64,000 nt of DNA, taken from NCBI RefSeq assembly GCF_000730385.1, contig NZ_CP008849.1, positions 2,046,001 through 2,110,000 on the forward strand, read 5' to 3'. Shown piece after piece: positions 39,078 through 46,449 of this stretch. The notes under the pieces were generated by a model. That model saw nothing but the letters and a program-made list of their open reading frames with translations. It searched no databases and was not told where the DNA came from. The position numbers and the translations under genes are program-made. The stretch's first letter is position 1; every line of letters begins with the position of its first letter. Source of the stretch: Alteromonas australica. Lineage in GTDB: Bacteria; Pseudomonadota; Gammaproteobacteria; Enterobacterales; Alteromonadaceae.

Positions 39078-39291
39078 TTAATTAAGATTCTTTTCTATCT
39101 CTTCCCAACTAATGCTTTTTACCGCACCAGACTCTAGCTCTGCGAGCTTCTGCAAGTTTTACCCACTCAGATTCCACATCGCTATCAATCTTAGTATCCA
39201 TAGCCGTTAAAAGACAGTGGGCAGCAAGAGATTTCTCTTTAGTACTGAGTTGCTCGATATTTTCAAGCATCACTTTTAATGCATCAGACAT
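39078..39291 (-). pseudogene. Frameshifted addiction-module antitoxin
   Basis: MSDALKVMLENIEQLSTKEKSLAAHCLL and EWVKLAEARRA match the PF09720-type addiction module antitoxin. The frame then shifts and stops at 39109, but the expected end ELESGAVKSISWEEIEKNLN is encoded in the next frame, reaching TAA at 39078, three bases before the toxin ATG. A small deletion near 39142 explains this. Together with the toxin lesion, the module is dead on both sides. Confidence 0.75.
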
Positions 39292-39365
39292 AAAATAACT
39301 CCCATTGAGTATGATTTGATATTACCACTAAAAAAGAGAAGTGAAAGGCTGGATTTACAAGTAGC

Positions 39366-39437
39366 GGCTAACGCCTGCATTTGCGGCTGGTTTGGAGCGC
39401 AGCGGAAAACCAGTCCGACAACATGCGCTTGTTAGCT
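39366..39437 (-). repeat. attC site (short subtype)
   Basis: 72 bp from GGCTAAC (39366-39372) to GTTAGCT (39431-39437), with CTGGTTT/AAACCAG arms (39387-39393 and 39407-39413) forming the hairpin. Shorter than most array sites and like short attCs of mobile integrons. Confidence 0.85.
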
Positions 39438-40091
39438 GTGATTTTTGGCATAAACACGATAGAACACCGCCATTATTAAACATACAGTCGCAGGAACAAA
39501 TAAAGCCCTAAACGCAAACTTTGTGTAAAGCAATGCGCCAAACGTACCGCCAAGAATAAAGCCAAAGATTATAAATAGAAATAGCTTTGTTTTTCGCCTA
39601 TCGAGTGTCTGTCCTTTGAAAACAGAGCCAAGCATTATTCCTAGATCGGTGAAAATGCCGGTGACATGAGTGGTTCGAATAATTGCACCGCTGTATGTTG
39701 TGGCAAGTGCATTTTGCAGGCCACAGGCAGCGGAAGCGAGAAAGTGGCCGTAAAACGATCCTGAAATTAAAAGCCATGAAGATACACACAACAAAATGGA
39801 CTCAATGATTAATGCTGTATCGTAATGTCTGCCTAATTTTAAAGTTGAGCCATGTAGTAAGAAGCCCGCAATGCAAGCACCACCTAAAAAAGAAAGTAAA
39901 ATACCAACAAGGTGAAACATCTTTTGCAATGATAGAGTGAGAAATTCTGTACCAAGTAACGTAGCCGTGCCAGACAAATGCGATACAGACTGGTGCTCAA
40001 AGCCAAGTAGACCAATTGCATTAATGCACCCTGCGATCAAAGCTAAAAAAAAGGCTCCCAGTTCTACCCATTTTGGTAGTTGTGAAATCAA
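39432..40091 (-). CDS. DUF1275 (YoaK-like) membrane protein
   Basis: A 219-residue protein with six predicted helices and the DUF1275 signature ALIAGCINAIGLLGFEHQSVSHLSGTATLLG plus GLQNALATTYSGAIIRTTHVTGIFTDLG. The role of these proteins is unclear, with transport proposed. Its TAA stop overlaps the attC end. It is a single-gene cassette. Confidence 0.85.
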   Translation of the reverse strand: MISQLPKWVELGAFFLALIAGCINAIGLLGFEHQSVSHLSGTATLLGTEFLTLSLQKMFHLVGILLSFLGGACIAGFLLHGSTLKLGRHYDTALIIESILLCVSSWLLISGSFYGHFLASAACGLQNALATTYSGAIIRTTHVTGIFTDLGIMLGSVFKGQTLDRRKTKLFLFIIFGFILGGTFGALLYTKFAFRALFVPATVCLIMAVFYRVYAKNHS

Positions 40092-40110
40092 TCTCCGAAG
40101 TCTCCTTTAC

Positions 40111-40217
40111 AGCTAACTTTAAGCTAAGGGGCGCAGGCATGTGGGGCATAATGGCGAAGCCACCCCGTGAGTATGCGTCCCAGCGAACGCAGTGAGTGAC
40201 TTAATTTTTTGTTATGT
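40111..40217 (-). repeat. attC site
   Basis: 107 bp between AGCTAAC (40111-40117) and GTTATGT (40211-40217); central GTGGGGC ... ACCCC arms. Common array subtype. Confidence 0.85.
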
Positions 40218-40224
40218 GCACTCA

Positions 40225-40572
40225 CTAAGAACAACCTTGATTTACAAGGCGCTGAACTAATTTTGATGTTTGCTCTGCCTCTTGAACAAATCGTTGATGA
40301 CTCTTTCCGAGGAACATGCCGTCGATAGTTAGCTGATACCCACCTATTAAATTCTTAGAGTGAAGACTCAAACTAGTGCTATTTTCTAAATATGTGAATT
40401 CTAAAGATGAGTCTAAAGCGGTAACAGGCTGAAACGGTTCATACTCATTGATTGTACTAATAAGGCACGACGCTTCAATTGGAATTTCGAAGTTCACTCC
40501 ATAGCCGATTTTATTGTCGATGCTGGAGCATCCGTTTAGTAATAATAAAACTGAAAGTATTTGAATTTTCAT
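40225..40572 (-). CDS. Small lipoprotein, unknown function
   Basis: A 115-residue precursor MKIQILSVLLLLNGCSS with lipobox LNGC at residues 12-15, then a soluble domain with two more Cys (ASCLIST and NQGCS at the end) that may pair. The longer frame to 40725 is translated attC. The ATG lies within a few bases of the attC end GTTATGTGC, leaving no Shine-Dalgarno, so initiation may be leaderless or weak. Confidence 0.6.
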   Translation of the reverse strand: MKIQILSVLLLLNGCSSIDNKIGYGVNFEIPIEASCLISTINEYEPFQPVTALDSSLEFTYLENSTSLSLHSKNLIGGYQLTIDGMFLGKSHQRFVQEAEQTSKLVQRLVNQGCS

Positions 40573-40576
40573 GTGC

Positions 40577-40684
40577 ACATAACTTTTAAATAACGGGTGC
40601 AGACACGTAGGGCATAATGGCGAAGCCGCGCTGCGTGTATGCGTCCCAGCGAACGCAGTGAGTGACTTAATTTTTTTGTTAGGT
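40577..40684 (-). repeat. attC site
   Basis: 108 bp from ACATAAC (40577-40583) to GTTAGGT (40678-40684), of the common subtype with GCGTCCCAGCGAACGCAG on the right arm. Confidence 0.85.
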
Positions 40685-41017
40685 GTAAATGCCAATAAAA
40701 GGACCGTACAATTTAAAACTACCATCTAAGCCATTGTGAACCAATATATAATTCGATGACTCACCTTTAGGTCTAAATAGAGTAAAAGCTAAACCATCTG
40801 AGACCAATTCACTTCTTAGTTCACACATTTCAGCAATACCAAACGTACCTCTTTTAAACTCTCTGTCTGAAATGTTTTTTTGAATTAAATTGCCGTTTTG
40901 AAGCTGAAGCTTTATATATTCGACTTCTAAAATTTCGCAGCTGCGCGCTTTTACTGCATACGCATTAAAACTGCAGAACGTAGCCATGACAACGACAAAA
41001 GTAAGTATTCTCATCAT
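40679..41017 (-). CDS. Exported small protein, unknown function
   Basis: A 112-residue precursor: MMRILTFVVVMATFCSFNAYA is a typical signal peptide. The mature part has a Cys pair (RSCEILEVEY and EMCELRSEL) and ends with GLDGSFKLYGPFIGIYT. TTAGG from the attC core lies close before the ATG at 41017. Its TAA lies in the next attC. No family recognised. Confidence 0.6.
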   Translation of the reverse strand: MMRILTFVVVMATFCSFNAYAVKARSCEILEVEYIKLQLQNGNLIQKNISDREFKRGTFGIAEMCELRSELVSDGLAFTLFRPKGESSNYILVHNGLDGSFKLYGPFIGIYT

Positions 41018-41020
41018 TAC

Positions 41021-41131
41021 ACCTAACACCCCACTAAGGGGCGATAACACATGGGCTAAAATTAGGAACGAAGTGACGCAGCCCATGTGTTAGCGTCCCA
41101 GCGAGCAGCGCGAGCGCCTTTAGTGTTTTGT
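41021..41131 (-). repeat. attC site split by IS110-group element
   Basis: Starts ACCTAAC (41021-41027) with arms ACACATGGGCT and AGCCCATGTGTT. The right end is cut by the insertion: GTTTTGT continues as element sequence at 41128, and the remaining TGTTAGCT resumes at 42336. Confidence 0.85.
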
Positions 41132-41189
41132 ATGGATAATTCTTCCCTAAATACACCATATTTCCTTTTCAAAGATGGGTAAAGTGAGG

Positions 41190-41359
41190 CCCAGACTTTG
41201 GCTGCAACCAAAGTTGGCTGTGTGGCAGTTCGATTTAGCGAAGGCTCCTCAATTGAGAGACCGATAACAAACAAGAACACCGCACAGTGCTCCAAGCAAC
41301 ATACTCGAATAGTCGACTGGGCCTCGAGCTCGCATTTAGCAAACCAGAGTTAGCTTATT
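41190..41359 (+). ncRNA. Predicted bridge RNA of the IS110-group element
   Basis: A 5' hairpin ACTTTGG/CCAAAGT (41195-41201, 41208-41214) is followed by a stem TGTGTGG ... CCGCACA with inner GTTC/GAAC. This encloses an internal loop with TTTAGCG on one side (41234-41240) and ATAACAAAC on the other (41264-41272), capped by CTCAATTGAG. TTTAGCG matches the attC base pairs just left of the insertion core (TTTAGTG), and ATAACAAAC is complementary to TTTGTTA on the right side. Further on, ATAGTCG (41309-41315) equals the last 7 bp of the element's right end, as expected for a donor guide. Homology to known bridge RNAs is by architecture only. Confidence 0.7.
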
Positions 41360-42310
41360 ATGAAAAAATCAGTAGTGCAAAACATAAACGTGGGTGAAGA
41401 TGTAGGTAAGGATTTTCTTGATATACATATTCGTCCGTTGGGCGAATACTTAAAAGTGAGCAATGATAAGAAAGGGATTGGTGAGGCATTAAAAAGGTTA
41501 AGAAAATTAACGATTGTTCGTATTGTTATTGAAGCAACAGGGCGCTACGAAATGGCCTTTGTGAGTGCTTGTGCTAAAGCAGAATTACCTTTTAGTGTCG
41601 TAAATCCTATTCATGTTAAACGCTTTGCTGGCGCCATTGGCCGTAAAGCTAAAACGGATAAACTTGATGCGGCGTTGATAGCGCATTTTAGTGAGGTAAT
41701 TCAACCTGCCTTGTCGACACTAAAGCCCGAGAACATTCAGAAGATGGCTGACACTGTAGCCCGCAGAAATCAGCATTTAGAGATGCAGACCCGTGAGAAA
41801 AACCGCCTTCAAATCATGCCGAAAACTGTTCAATCAAGCATAAAGGCAATATTAACAGTTTTGAAAAAGCAAATTCAAAAGATGGACGACGAATTAGCTG
41901 ATTTAATTGAAAGCTGTCCAGAATACCAAGCAAAAAGTGAACTGGTTCAAAGTATGCCAGGGATCGGAAAGGTGTCAGCTGCGGCTCTCATCAGTTATTT
42001 ACCAGAGCTTGGTATGATGAATAGTAAACAAGTGGCCGCCCTTGTTGGCGTCGCACCAATGAACAAGGAAAGCGGTCGCTACAAAGGTAAGCAAGTTACT
42101 CAAGGTGGCCGACACCAAGTTAGAACCGTTTTGTTTATGGCAATGATGTCAGCGATGCAATGCAACGCTAAATTTAAAGCCACTTATGAGAGGCTGGTAG
42201 CCGCAGGTAAGCCGAAAAAAGTCGCCATCATTGCCTGTGTTAGGAAGATGGTTGTGATATTAAACTCAATGGTTAGAGATGGTGTAATGTGGGAAGAAAA
42301 AGCGGCTTAA
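41360..42310 (+). CDS. IS110-family transposase (DEDD recombinase)
   Basis: A 316-residue transposase. The N-terminal RuvC-like DEDD domain has GKDFLDIHI near residue 20, IVIEATGRYE near 59 and KTDKLDAALIAHF near 100. The C-terminal Tnp domain has MPGIGKVSAAALISYLP near 200 and NKESGRYKGKQVTQGGRHQVRTVLFMA, which includes the conserved Ser. No frameshift or stop. GEDVGKD replaces the usual GVDVGKD at one non-catalytic position. The protein should act with the upstream RNA. Confidence 0.93.
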   Translation: MKKSVVQNINVGEDVGKDFLDIHIRPLGEYLKVSNDKKGIGEALKRLRKLTIVRIVIEATGRYEMAFVSACAKAELPFSVVNPIHVKRFAGAIGRKAKTDKLDAALIAHFSEVIQPALSTLKPENIQKMADTVARRNQHLEMQTREKNRLQIMPKTVQSSIKAILTVLKKQIQKMDDELADLIESCPEYQAKSELVQSMPGIGKVSAAALISYLPELGMMNSKQVAALVGVAPMNKESGRYKGKQVTQGGRHQVRTVLFMAMMSAMQCNAKFKATYERLVAAGKPKKVAIIACVRKMVVILNSMVRDGVMWEEKAA

Positions 42311-42337
42311 TGTTTGAGTTGACACCATAGTCGTTTG

Positions 42338-42721
42338 TTAGCTGCAATTGCTCAAGTCGACATTAACATAGTTGATAACTTCGTTTGAATCTCCTTTAAC
42401 AACAGCTCCAATACAAACCTTTGTGCCGGGATATAGCGGCTTGAAGCTGCCAACGCCATACGTCTCGCCTTTGTAGTTTACTGCTGCATAATAGGGATAA
42501 CCTACATATTTCGAGTATATTCCTTTTCCTATTTTCGGCGCATTCCATTTCGGAAATTCGATGACTTCCGCTGGAAAGTGGTTTCTTATTTCAACTTGCG
42601 GGGTTTTATACTCGAAGAGATAAAGCCCGAATAAAGCTAGAGGCAATACTATCAACGTCATTGTTGCAATAAGCCTTACTTTGACTTTCGTTTTTATTCT
42701 GACTTTGTATCGAGTTTCCAT
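42338..42721 (-). CDS. Small membrane-anchored protein, unknown function
   Basis: A 127-residue protein with a basic N-terminus and one membrane helix (about 18-34), then an extracytoplasmic domain with VGYPYYAAVNYKGETYGVGSF and two Cys near the end. Its stop codon lies at the edge of the IS110-group insertion, so the gene is intact but has lost direct contact with its own attC. Confidence 0.55.
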   Translation of the reverse strand: METRYKVRIKTKVKVRLIATMTLIVLPLALFGLYLFEYKTPQVEIRNHFPAEVIEFPKWNAPKIGKGIYSKYVGYPYYAAVNYKGETYGVGSFKPLYPGTKVCIGAVVKGDSNEVINYVNVDLSNCS

Positions 42722-42726
42722 TTTGC

Positions 42727-42831
42727 AGCTAACACTAAGCTTTGGGGCGCAGGCACGGGGCTATAATCGCGAAGCGGCCCCGTGTTTGCGTCCCAACGAC
42801 CGAAGGGAGTGTCAACAGCGTTTTGTTATGT
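42727..42831 (-). repeat. attC site
   Basis: 105 bp between AGCTAAC (42727-42733) and GTTATGT (42825-42831), with CACGGGGC and GCCCCGTG arms. Confidence 0.85.
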
Positions 42832-42835
42832 TTAC

Positions 42836-43135
42836 TTACCATGGCACCCCTTCTAATTCGACAAATACTGCACAAAATAACAACAAAATGAAAGGCAAAG
42901 CTGATATTAACTTTAGTTTGAGCGTGTTTACATGCCAGCCAACAACCATTGCGATGCTATATGGGATAAACAGAAACAGACCATATAAAACCATGAAAGC
43001 AACAATGTACAGATTCTCATGCCGTAAGTCCGCTTCAGGGAACGCTAAATAGTCGTATATTGAGTATGTGGCAAATAAAAATAGTGGAAGAGCTAAAAGG
43101 CTTAAAACTATTAATAAAAACTTAGAGCCTCTCAT
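42836..43135 (-). CDS. Small three-helix membrane protein
   Basis: A 99-residue protein beginning MRGSKFLLIVLSLLALPLFLFA, with membrane segments at about 5-25, 42-65 and 75-93. The frame upstream to 43282 is translated attC and IS sequence. It is a cassette gene; function unknown. Confidence 0.55.
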   Translation of the reverse strand: MRGSKFLLIVLSLLALPLFLFATYSIYDYLAFPEADLRHENLYIVAFMVLYGLFLFIPYSIAMVVGWHVNTLKLKLISALPFILLLFCAVFVELEGVPW

Positions 43136-43150
43136 AAAACATCCTTGTGA

Positions 43151-43254
43151 ACATAACATTAAGCTAAGCGGCGCAGTTGCGTGGGGCATAATGGCGAAGC
43201 CGCCCCGCGTAAATGCGTCCGAGCGACCGAAGGGAGTGGTCTTAAGCGCTTTGT
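43151..43254 (-). repeat. attC site split by second IS110-group copy
   Basis: Starts ACATAAC (43151-43157). It is nearly identical to the sites at 46998 and 48333. The right side reads TTAAGCG, core CT (43249-43250), then element sequence from 43251; the GTTAG end is lost. Confidence 0.85.
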
Positions 43255-43312
43255 ATGGATAATTATTCCCTAAATTCACCACATTTCCTTTTCAAAGATG
43301 GGTAAAGTGAGG

Positions 43313-43482
43313 CCCAGACTTTGGCTGCAACCAAAGTTGGCTGCGTGGTAGTTCGATTAAGCGAAGGCTCCTCAATTGAGAGGCCGATAACAAACATGAA
43401 CGCCACACAGTGCTCCAAGCAACATACTCGAATAGTCGACTGGGCCTCGAGCTCGCATTTAGCAAACCAGAGTTAGCTTATT
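43313..43482 (+). ncRNA. Predicted bridge RNA, truncated copy
   Basis: Same architecture as in copy one: hairpin ACTTTGG/CCAAAGT from 43318, internal loop with TTAAGCG (43357-43363) and ATAACAAAC (43387-43395), cap CTCAATTGAG. The left guide TTAAGCG is identical to the target flank TTAAGCG at 43242-43248, whereas copy one has TTTAGCG against target TTTAGTG. Confidence 0.65.
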
Positions 43483-44123
43483 ATGAATAAATTAGTAGTG
43501 CAAAACTTAAACGTGGGTGTAGATGTAGGTAAAGATTTTCTCGATATACACATTCGGCCTTTGGGCGAATACCTCAAAGTGAGTAACGATAAGAAAGGCA
43601 TAGGGGAGGCGATAAAGAGGCTAAGGAAATTGACGGTTGAGCGTATAGTCATTGAGGCAACAGGGCGCTATGAAATTGCCTTTGTGAGTGCTTGTGCGAA
43701 AGCAGCATTACCTTTTAGTGTCGTAAATCCTATTCATGTTAAACGCTTTGCTGGCGCCATTGGCCGTAAAGCTAAAACGGATAAACTTGATGCGGCGTTG
43801 ATAGCGCATTTTAGTTAGGTAATTCAACCTGCCTTGTCGACACTAAAGCCCGAGAACATTCAGAAGATGGCTGACACTGTAGCCCGCAGAAATCAGCTTT
43901 TAGAGATGCAGACCCGTGAGAAAAATCGTCTTCAAATTATGCCGAAAACCGTTCAATCAAGCATAAAGGCAATACTCACAGTGTTGAAAAAGCAAATTCA
44001 AAAGATGGATGGCGAATTAGCTTACTTAATTGAAAGCTGTCCAGAATACCAAGCAAAAAGTGAACTGGTTCAAAGTATGCCAGGGATCGGAAAGGTGTCA
44101 GCTGCGGCTCTCATCAGTTATTT
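43483..44123 (+). pseudogene. IS110-family transposase remnant
   Basis: Matches the intact copy over about 213 codons but carries an in-frame TAG at 43816-43818 (GAG in the other copy) after IAHFS, and loses the C-terminal third, including the catalytic Ser, at 44123. It cannot make an active transposase. Confidence 0.9.
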
Positions 44124-44397
44124 GCTCAATTTTGTAGCCTGAAAATATTGGAAGGACAAAACCATACACACTTGCACAACAGAACAAAATGAAACTGATA
44201 TTGCTAAGAATGACACTGTACCCCGCAATGCTCTGTAGAAGCACGATAACTATTGCTGGAAAAAGAGTACAACAAAAATATAAAGCAACGCGAACGACCT
44301 TGCCACTACGAGAACCTCTTCCTTTAAATAGCCATATTGAAGCAATAACGGTAGAAAGAACAAGCAAAACAAAAACGAAAAAAGCACCGCCAGCCAT
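44098..44397 (-). CDS. Cassette membrane protein with IS-derived C-terminus
   Basis: A 99-residue protein with three to four membrane segments (MAGGAFFVFVLLVLSTVIASIW, FCCTLFPAIVIVLLQS, ISFILFCCASVYGFVLPIF). Codons up to 44124 are native; the last residues ITDESRS are antisense IS sequence. The natural 3' end and attC were removed together with the IS right end. GGAG lies seven bases before the ATG. Confidence 0.55.
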   Translation of the reverse strand: MAGGAFFVFVLLVLSTVIASIWLFKGRGSRSGKVVRVALYFCCTLFPAIVIVLLQSIAGYSVILSNISFILFCCASVYGFVLPIFSGYKIEQITDESRS

Positions 44398-44413
44398 TAT
44401 CTAACTCCAGAGC

Positions 44414-44513
44414 ACATAACGCCGCCGTAAGAGGCGGAAAATGCTTGGCTATAATTAGCGACGAAGGAGCGAAAGCCAAGCTTTTTACGTCCTTCTTGAC
44501 GGCTTTGTTAAGC
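44414..44513 (-). repeat. attC site (divergent subtype)
   Basis: From ACATAAC (44414-44420), or ATCTAAC at 44399, to GTTAAGC (44507-44513). Arms AAGCTTGGCT-like: CTTGGCT (44444 region) with AGCCAAG. Interior differs from the common subtype. Confidence 0.75.
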
Positions 44514-44515
44514 GC

Positions 44516-45115
44516 TTATTCTCCATCATCCCACGAGTTAAGAAAGTCAGCTAAAACATCACCGTGACAAGCTTCTGGTTTGCAAAAACAACCCAGCCTT
44601 TTTCCTTTCAGCTTGAATACTTCTGATTTTTCTTTATTTGGAAACTTTTCATAATCAAAGTCATATTTGAACTTACGGATAACTTCTTCACGGCTTTCCC
44701 CTTCCTCGTGCATTGAATAAGGATTTCCCCAATATGACCCTCTACCTATATATTCATAGTCGGGAGTGCTTTTTTCATTCTGATATTCTGTTTCTCTTTT
44801 AATATTTATAACGCGTGTAATGGATATCTTTATTCGCCTAATCGGCTTCCCGCTAGCTTTTAACTTTACAGTTTCTTCTAGGAATTCTTCACCATCATCA
44901 AAAATCAACGCATGAGTGATATTGTCATCTTCCCACGAATCTTGTTTTCTGCACAACACGCCGAAATCATGACAATACTTTTCAATAAAGCCATTAGGAT
45001 CTTGATAGTAAATGAATGTACATTCATCTAGATTGGATGTGATTTTCTCAACCTTTCTAACGAACTTGGTGTAACAATTAAAAAGAGCTGGATAAAGTAA
45101 TAATACATTTGCCAT
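44516..45115 (-). CDS. DUF4326 protein with N-terminal SLOG-like domain
   Basis: A 199-residue protein. The C-terminal half is DUF4326: YIGRGSYWGNPYSMHEEG and the Cys-rich GKRLGCFCKPEACHGDVLADFL. The N-terminal 100 residues (NITHALIFDDGEEFLEETVKLKASGKPIRRIKI) look like a Rossmann/SLOG nucleotide-binding region (inference). It is the last gene of a three-gene cassette, its start overlapping the DUF488 gene by one base. The TAA touches the attC. DUF4326 has no settled function; the context suggests a shared pathway with the two other gene products. Confidence 0.75.
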   Translation of the reverse strand: MANVLLLYPALFNCYTKFVRKVEKITSNLDECTFIYYQDPNGFIEKYCHDFGVLCRKQDSWEDDNITHALIFDDGEEFLEETVKLKASGKPIRRIKISITRVINIKRETEYQNEKSTPDYEYIGRGSYWGNPYSMHEEGESREEVIRKFKYDFDYEKFPNKEKSEVFKLKGKRLGCFCKPEACHGDVLADFLNSWDDGE

Positions 45116-45555
45116 TAGAATAAGTGCTTAACTTTTAGGTCTAAATCTGAGTATTGATTAAGATAGTCAACTACAAGTCTTCTATGACAAAGGTGCGGCT
45201 CATGCTCGCTACATAGTAAACAGCCATGGTCAAGTAATGCTGGTTTTATCGACTTCTCAATATTTCTCTGTCCCATCAGATTTAAAAATTTATCCTCGTA
45301 AGCTTCCCACGGCATATCCCCCTTCTTGTAGGCATTTAAAATATCCTTGGTCGGTGCTAACTCTGGCAAGTGAACGTAATCGGTACCACATAGTTCTTTT
45401 AAGAAAAACTTAAGGTCATCTCTTTTGGCAAATCCTGCTAATTGAGATACATTATTAAGCCTAACGTCAATGAGTGTTTTTACATCTGATTGTTTGATAA
45501 AACCGAAAAATGTCGAAGCATTTTTTTTAGTAAAGCCAATTGTATAGATATTCAT
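45115..45555 (-). CDS. DUF488 family protein
   Basis: A 146-residue protein of the DUF488 family: IYTIGFTKKNASTFFGFIKQSDVKTLIDVR at the N-terminus and LLCSEHEPHLCHRRLVVDYL near residue 114. The CxE ... CHRR motif probably forms the functional site. It overlaps the upstream gene by four bases and the downstream gene by one, so all three are translationally coupled. DUF488 proteins occur widely, often with other nucleic-acid or nucleotide-linked domains; the biochemical activity is unknown. Confidence 0.85.
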   Translation of the reverse strand: MNIYTIGFTKKNASTFFGFIKQSDVKTLIDVRLNNVSQLAGFAKRDDLKFFLKELCGTDYVHLPELAPTKDILNAYKKGDMPWEAYEDKFLNLMGQRNIEKSIKPALLDHGCLLCSEHEPHLCHRRLVVDYLNQYSDLDLKVKHLF

Positions 45556-46310
45556 GCAGCGTACTCTCGTTGAAGATAACCGTCAAAATCGAACACTGTC
45601 GCTACTAATTTATAATGATGATCGTCATTACCAAATCTAGGGCTAAGACTCATGCATAACACATAATTATCCCCCTTTTTCAATGGCATAATAACTGGTT
45701 CTTGACCTTCATTTGGATATTGATTTGTTAAAATTCTTCTAGTGCTAGGACATGTAACAGAAATGTTTTCGTAATTCACGCCAAGATAACTAAAACTAGC
45801 AACTATCTTTTTCTTGTAACGTTGTTCGTAGTCATTAAATTCATTAGACAATGTTATCAATAGGTTGCTAGGTTTAACCAAACATAGAGACTGAGAAATC
45901 AGACCATTTTGATCATAGTTTGCTGTAACTGTATGTGATTCAGTGTCTGGGTCATTCCATACATCCTTTATATTTTCTGAAATATTGGGAATGCTGCTTG
46001 CATTTAAAGAACTTATTTTTTTCCACTTCTTGCTATCATCAATTACATAATTTTCTGGTTGCCCAGCTATAGGAAAATGCCTAAGTATTGGTATTTCTAC
46101 AATATCCAAAACTCTTGCCTCTGTACCGTCTTCATAAAGATACATTTGTTCAGTAAGCGCTCCATGTCCAGTATTATCGTTAGCAACTGGCCTTACCCAT
46201 CTGCCCACTTTAACAGTATTCTCTCCAGTGTACTCAACCAGTTTCCCCGCAATGCAGCGCCCTCCGGGCTTGTACGATTTAGCAAGCACTACCATTAACA
46301 AATTTTCCAT
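45552..46310 (-). CDS. Dual-OB-domain-like protein, lead gene of three-gene cassette
   Basis: A 252-residue soluble protein rich in beta-strands: MVVLAKSYKPGGRCIAGKLVEYTG and KVGRWVRPVANDNTGHGAL at the N-terminus, VEIPILRHFPIAGQPENYVID in the middle, and NYVLCMSLSPRFGNDDHHYKLVATVF near the end. This arrangement resembles the dual OB-fold domain proteins found beside DUF488/DUF4326 genes; I assign it by pattern and context, not by a search. AAGGAG lies eight bases before the ATG at 46310, so this gene drives translation of the cassette. Confidence 0.65.
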   Translation of the reverse strand: MENLLMVVLAKSYKPGGRCIAGKLVEYTGENTVKVGRWVRPVANDNTGHGALTEQMYLYEDGTEARVLDIVEIPILRHFPIAGQPENYVIDDSKKWKKISSLNASSIPNISENIKDVWNDPDTESHTVTANYDQNGLISQSLCLVKPSNLLITLSNEFNDYEQRYKKKIVASFSYLGVNYENISVTCPSTRRILTNQYPNEGQEPVIMPLKKGDNYVLCMSLSPRFGNDDHHYKLVATVFDFDGYLQREYAA

Positions 46311-46334
46311 GAGTGTACTCCTTTTTCACTTGGC

Positions 46335-46449
46335 GCTTAACTTTTAAATAAGGGGCGCAGACGTGTGGGCTAAAATCCGAACGAAGTGAGCAGCCCACAT
46401 GTTTGCGTCCCAGCCCGCGCAGCGGGCGTGCTTGATTTTTTTGTTAGGT
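46335..46449 (-). repeat. attC site
   Basis: 115 bp between GCTTAAC (46335-46341) and GTTAGGT (46443-46449), with GTGTGGGCT and AGCCCACA arms and a GCCCGCGCAGCGGGC side hairpin. Confidence 0.85.

Larger units (their letters stand above)
41128..42333 (+). mobile_element. IS110-group insertion sequence, intact copy
   Basis: About 1.2 kb inserted in the end of an attC. The left flank reads TTTAGTG then core TT (41126-41127); the right end reads ATAGTCG (42327-42333) then core TT and TGTTAGC. There are no terminal inverted repeats and no long target duplication, as usual for IS110. A 230 bp non-coding left end precedes a DEDD transposase; the right end beyond the gene is only about 20 bp. The long non-coding region on the left places it in the IS110 group rather than IS1111. 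Boundaries rest on comparing both copies and the uninterrupted attC sites. Confidence 0.85.
43251..44123 (+). mobile_element. IS110-group insertion sequence, truncated copy
   Basis: A second copy of the same element, in the same place and orientation in another attC. The left end is complete and diverges by several bases from copy one. The element stops abruptly at 44123 within the transposase gene, where sequence of an unrelated cassette gene takes over; about 330 bp of the right end is missing. Confidence 0.88.

Noticed and set aside
41062..41295. Minus-strand ORF over attC and the IS left end
   Set aside because: It crosses the insertion boundary and overlaps the predicted bridge RNA; no start support.
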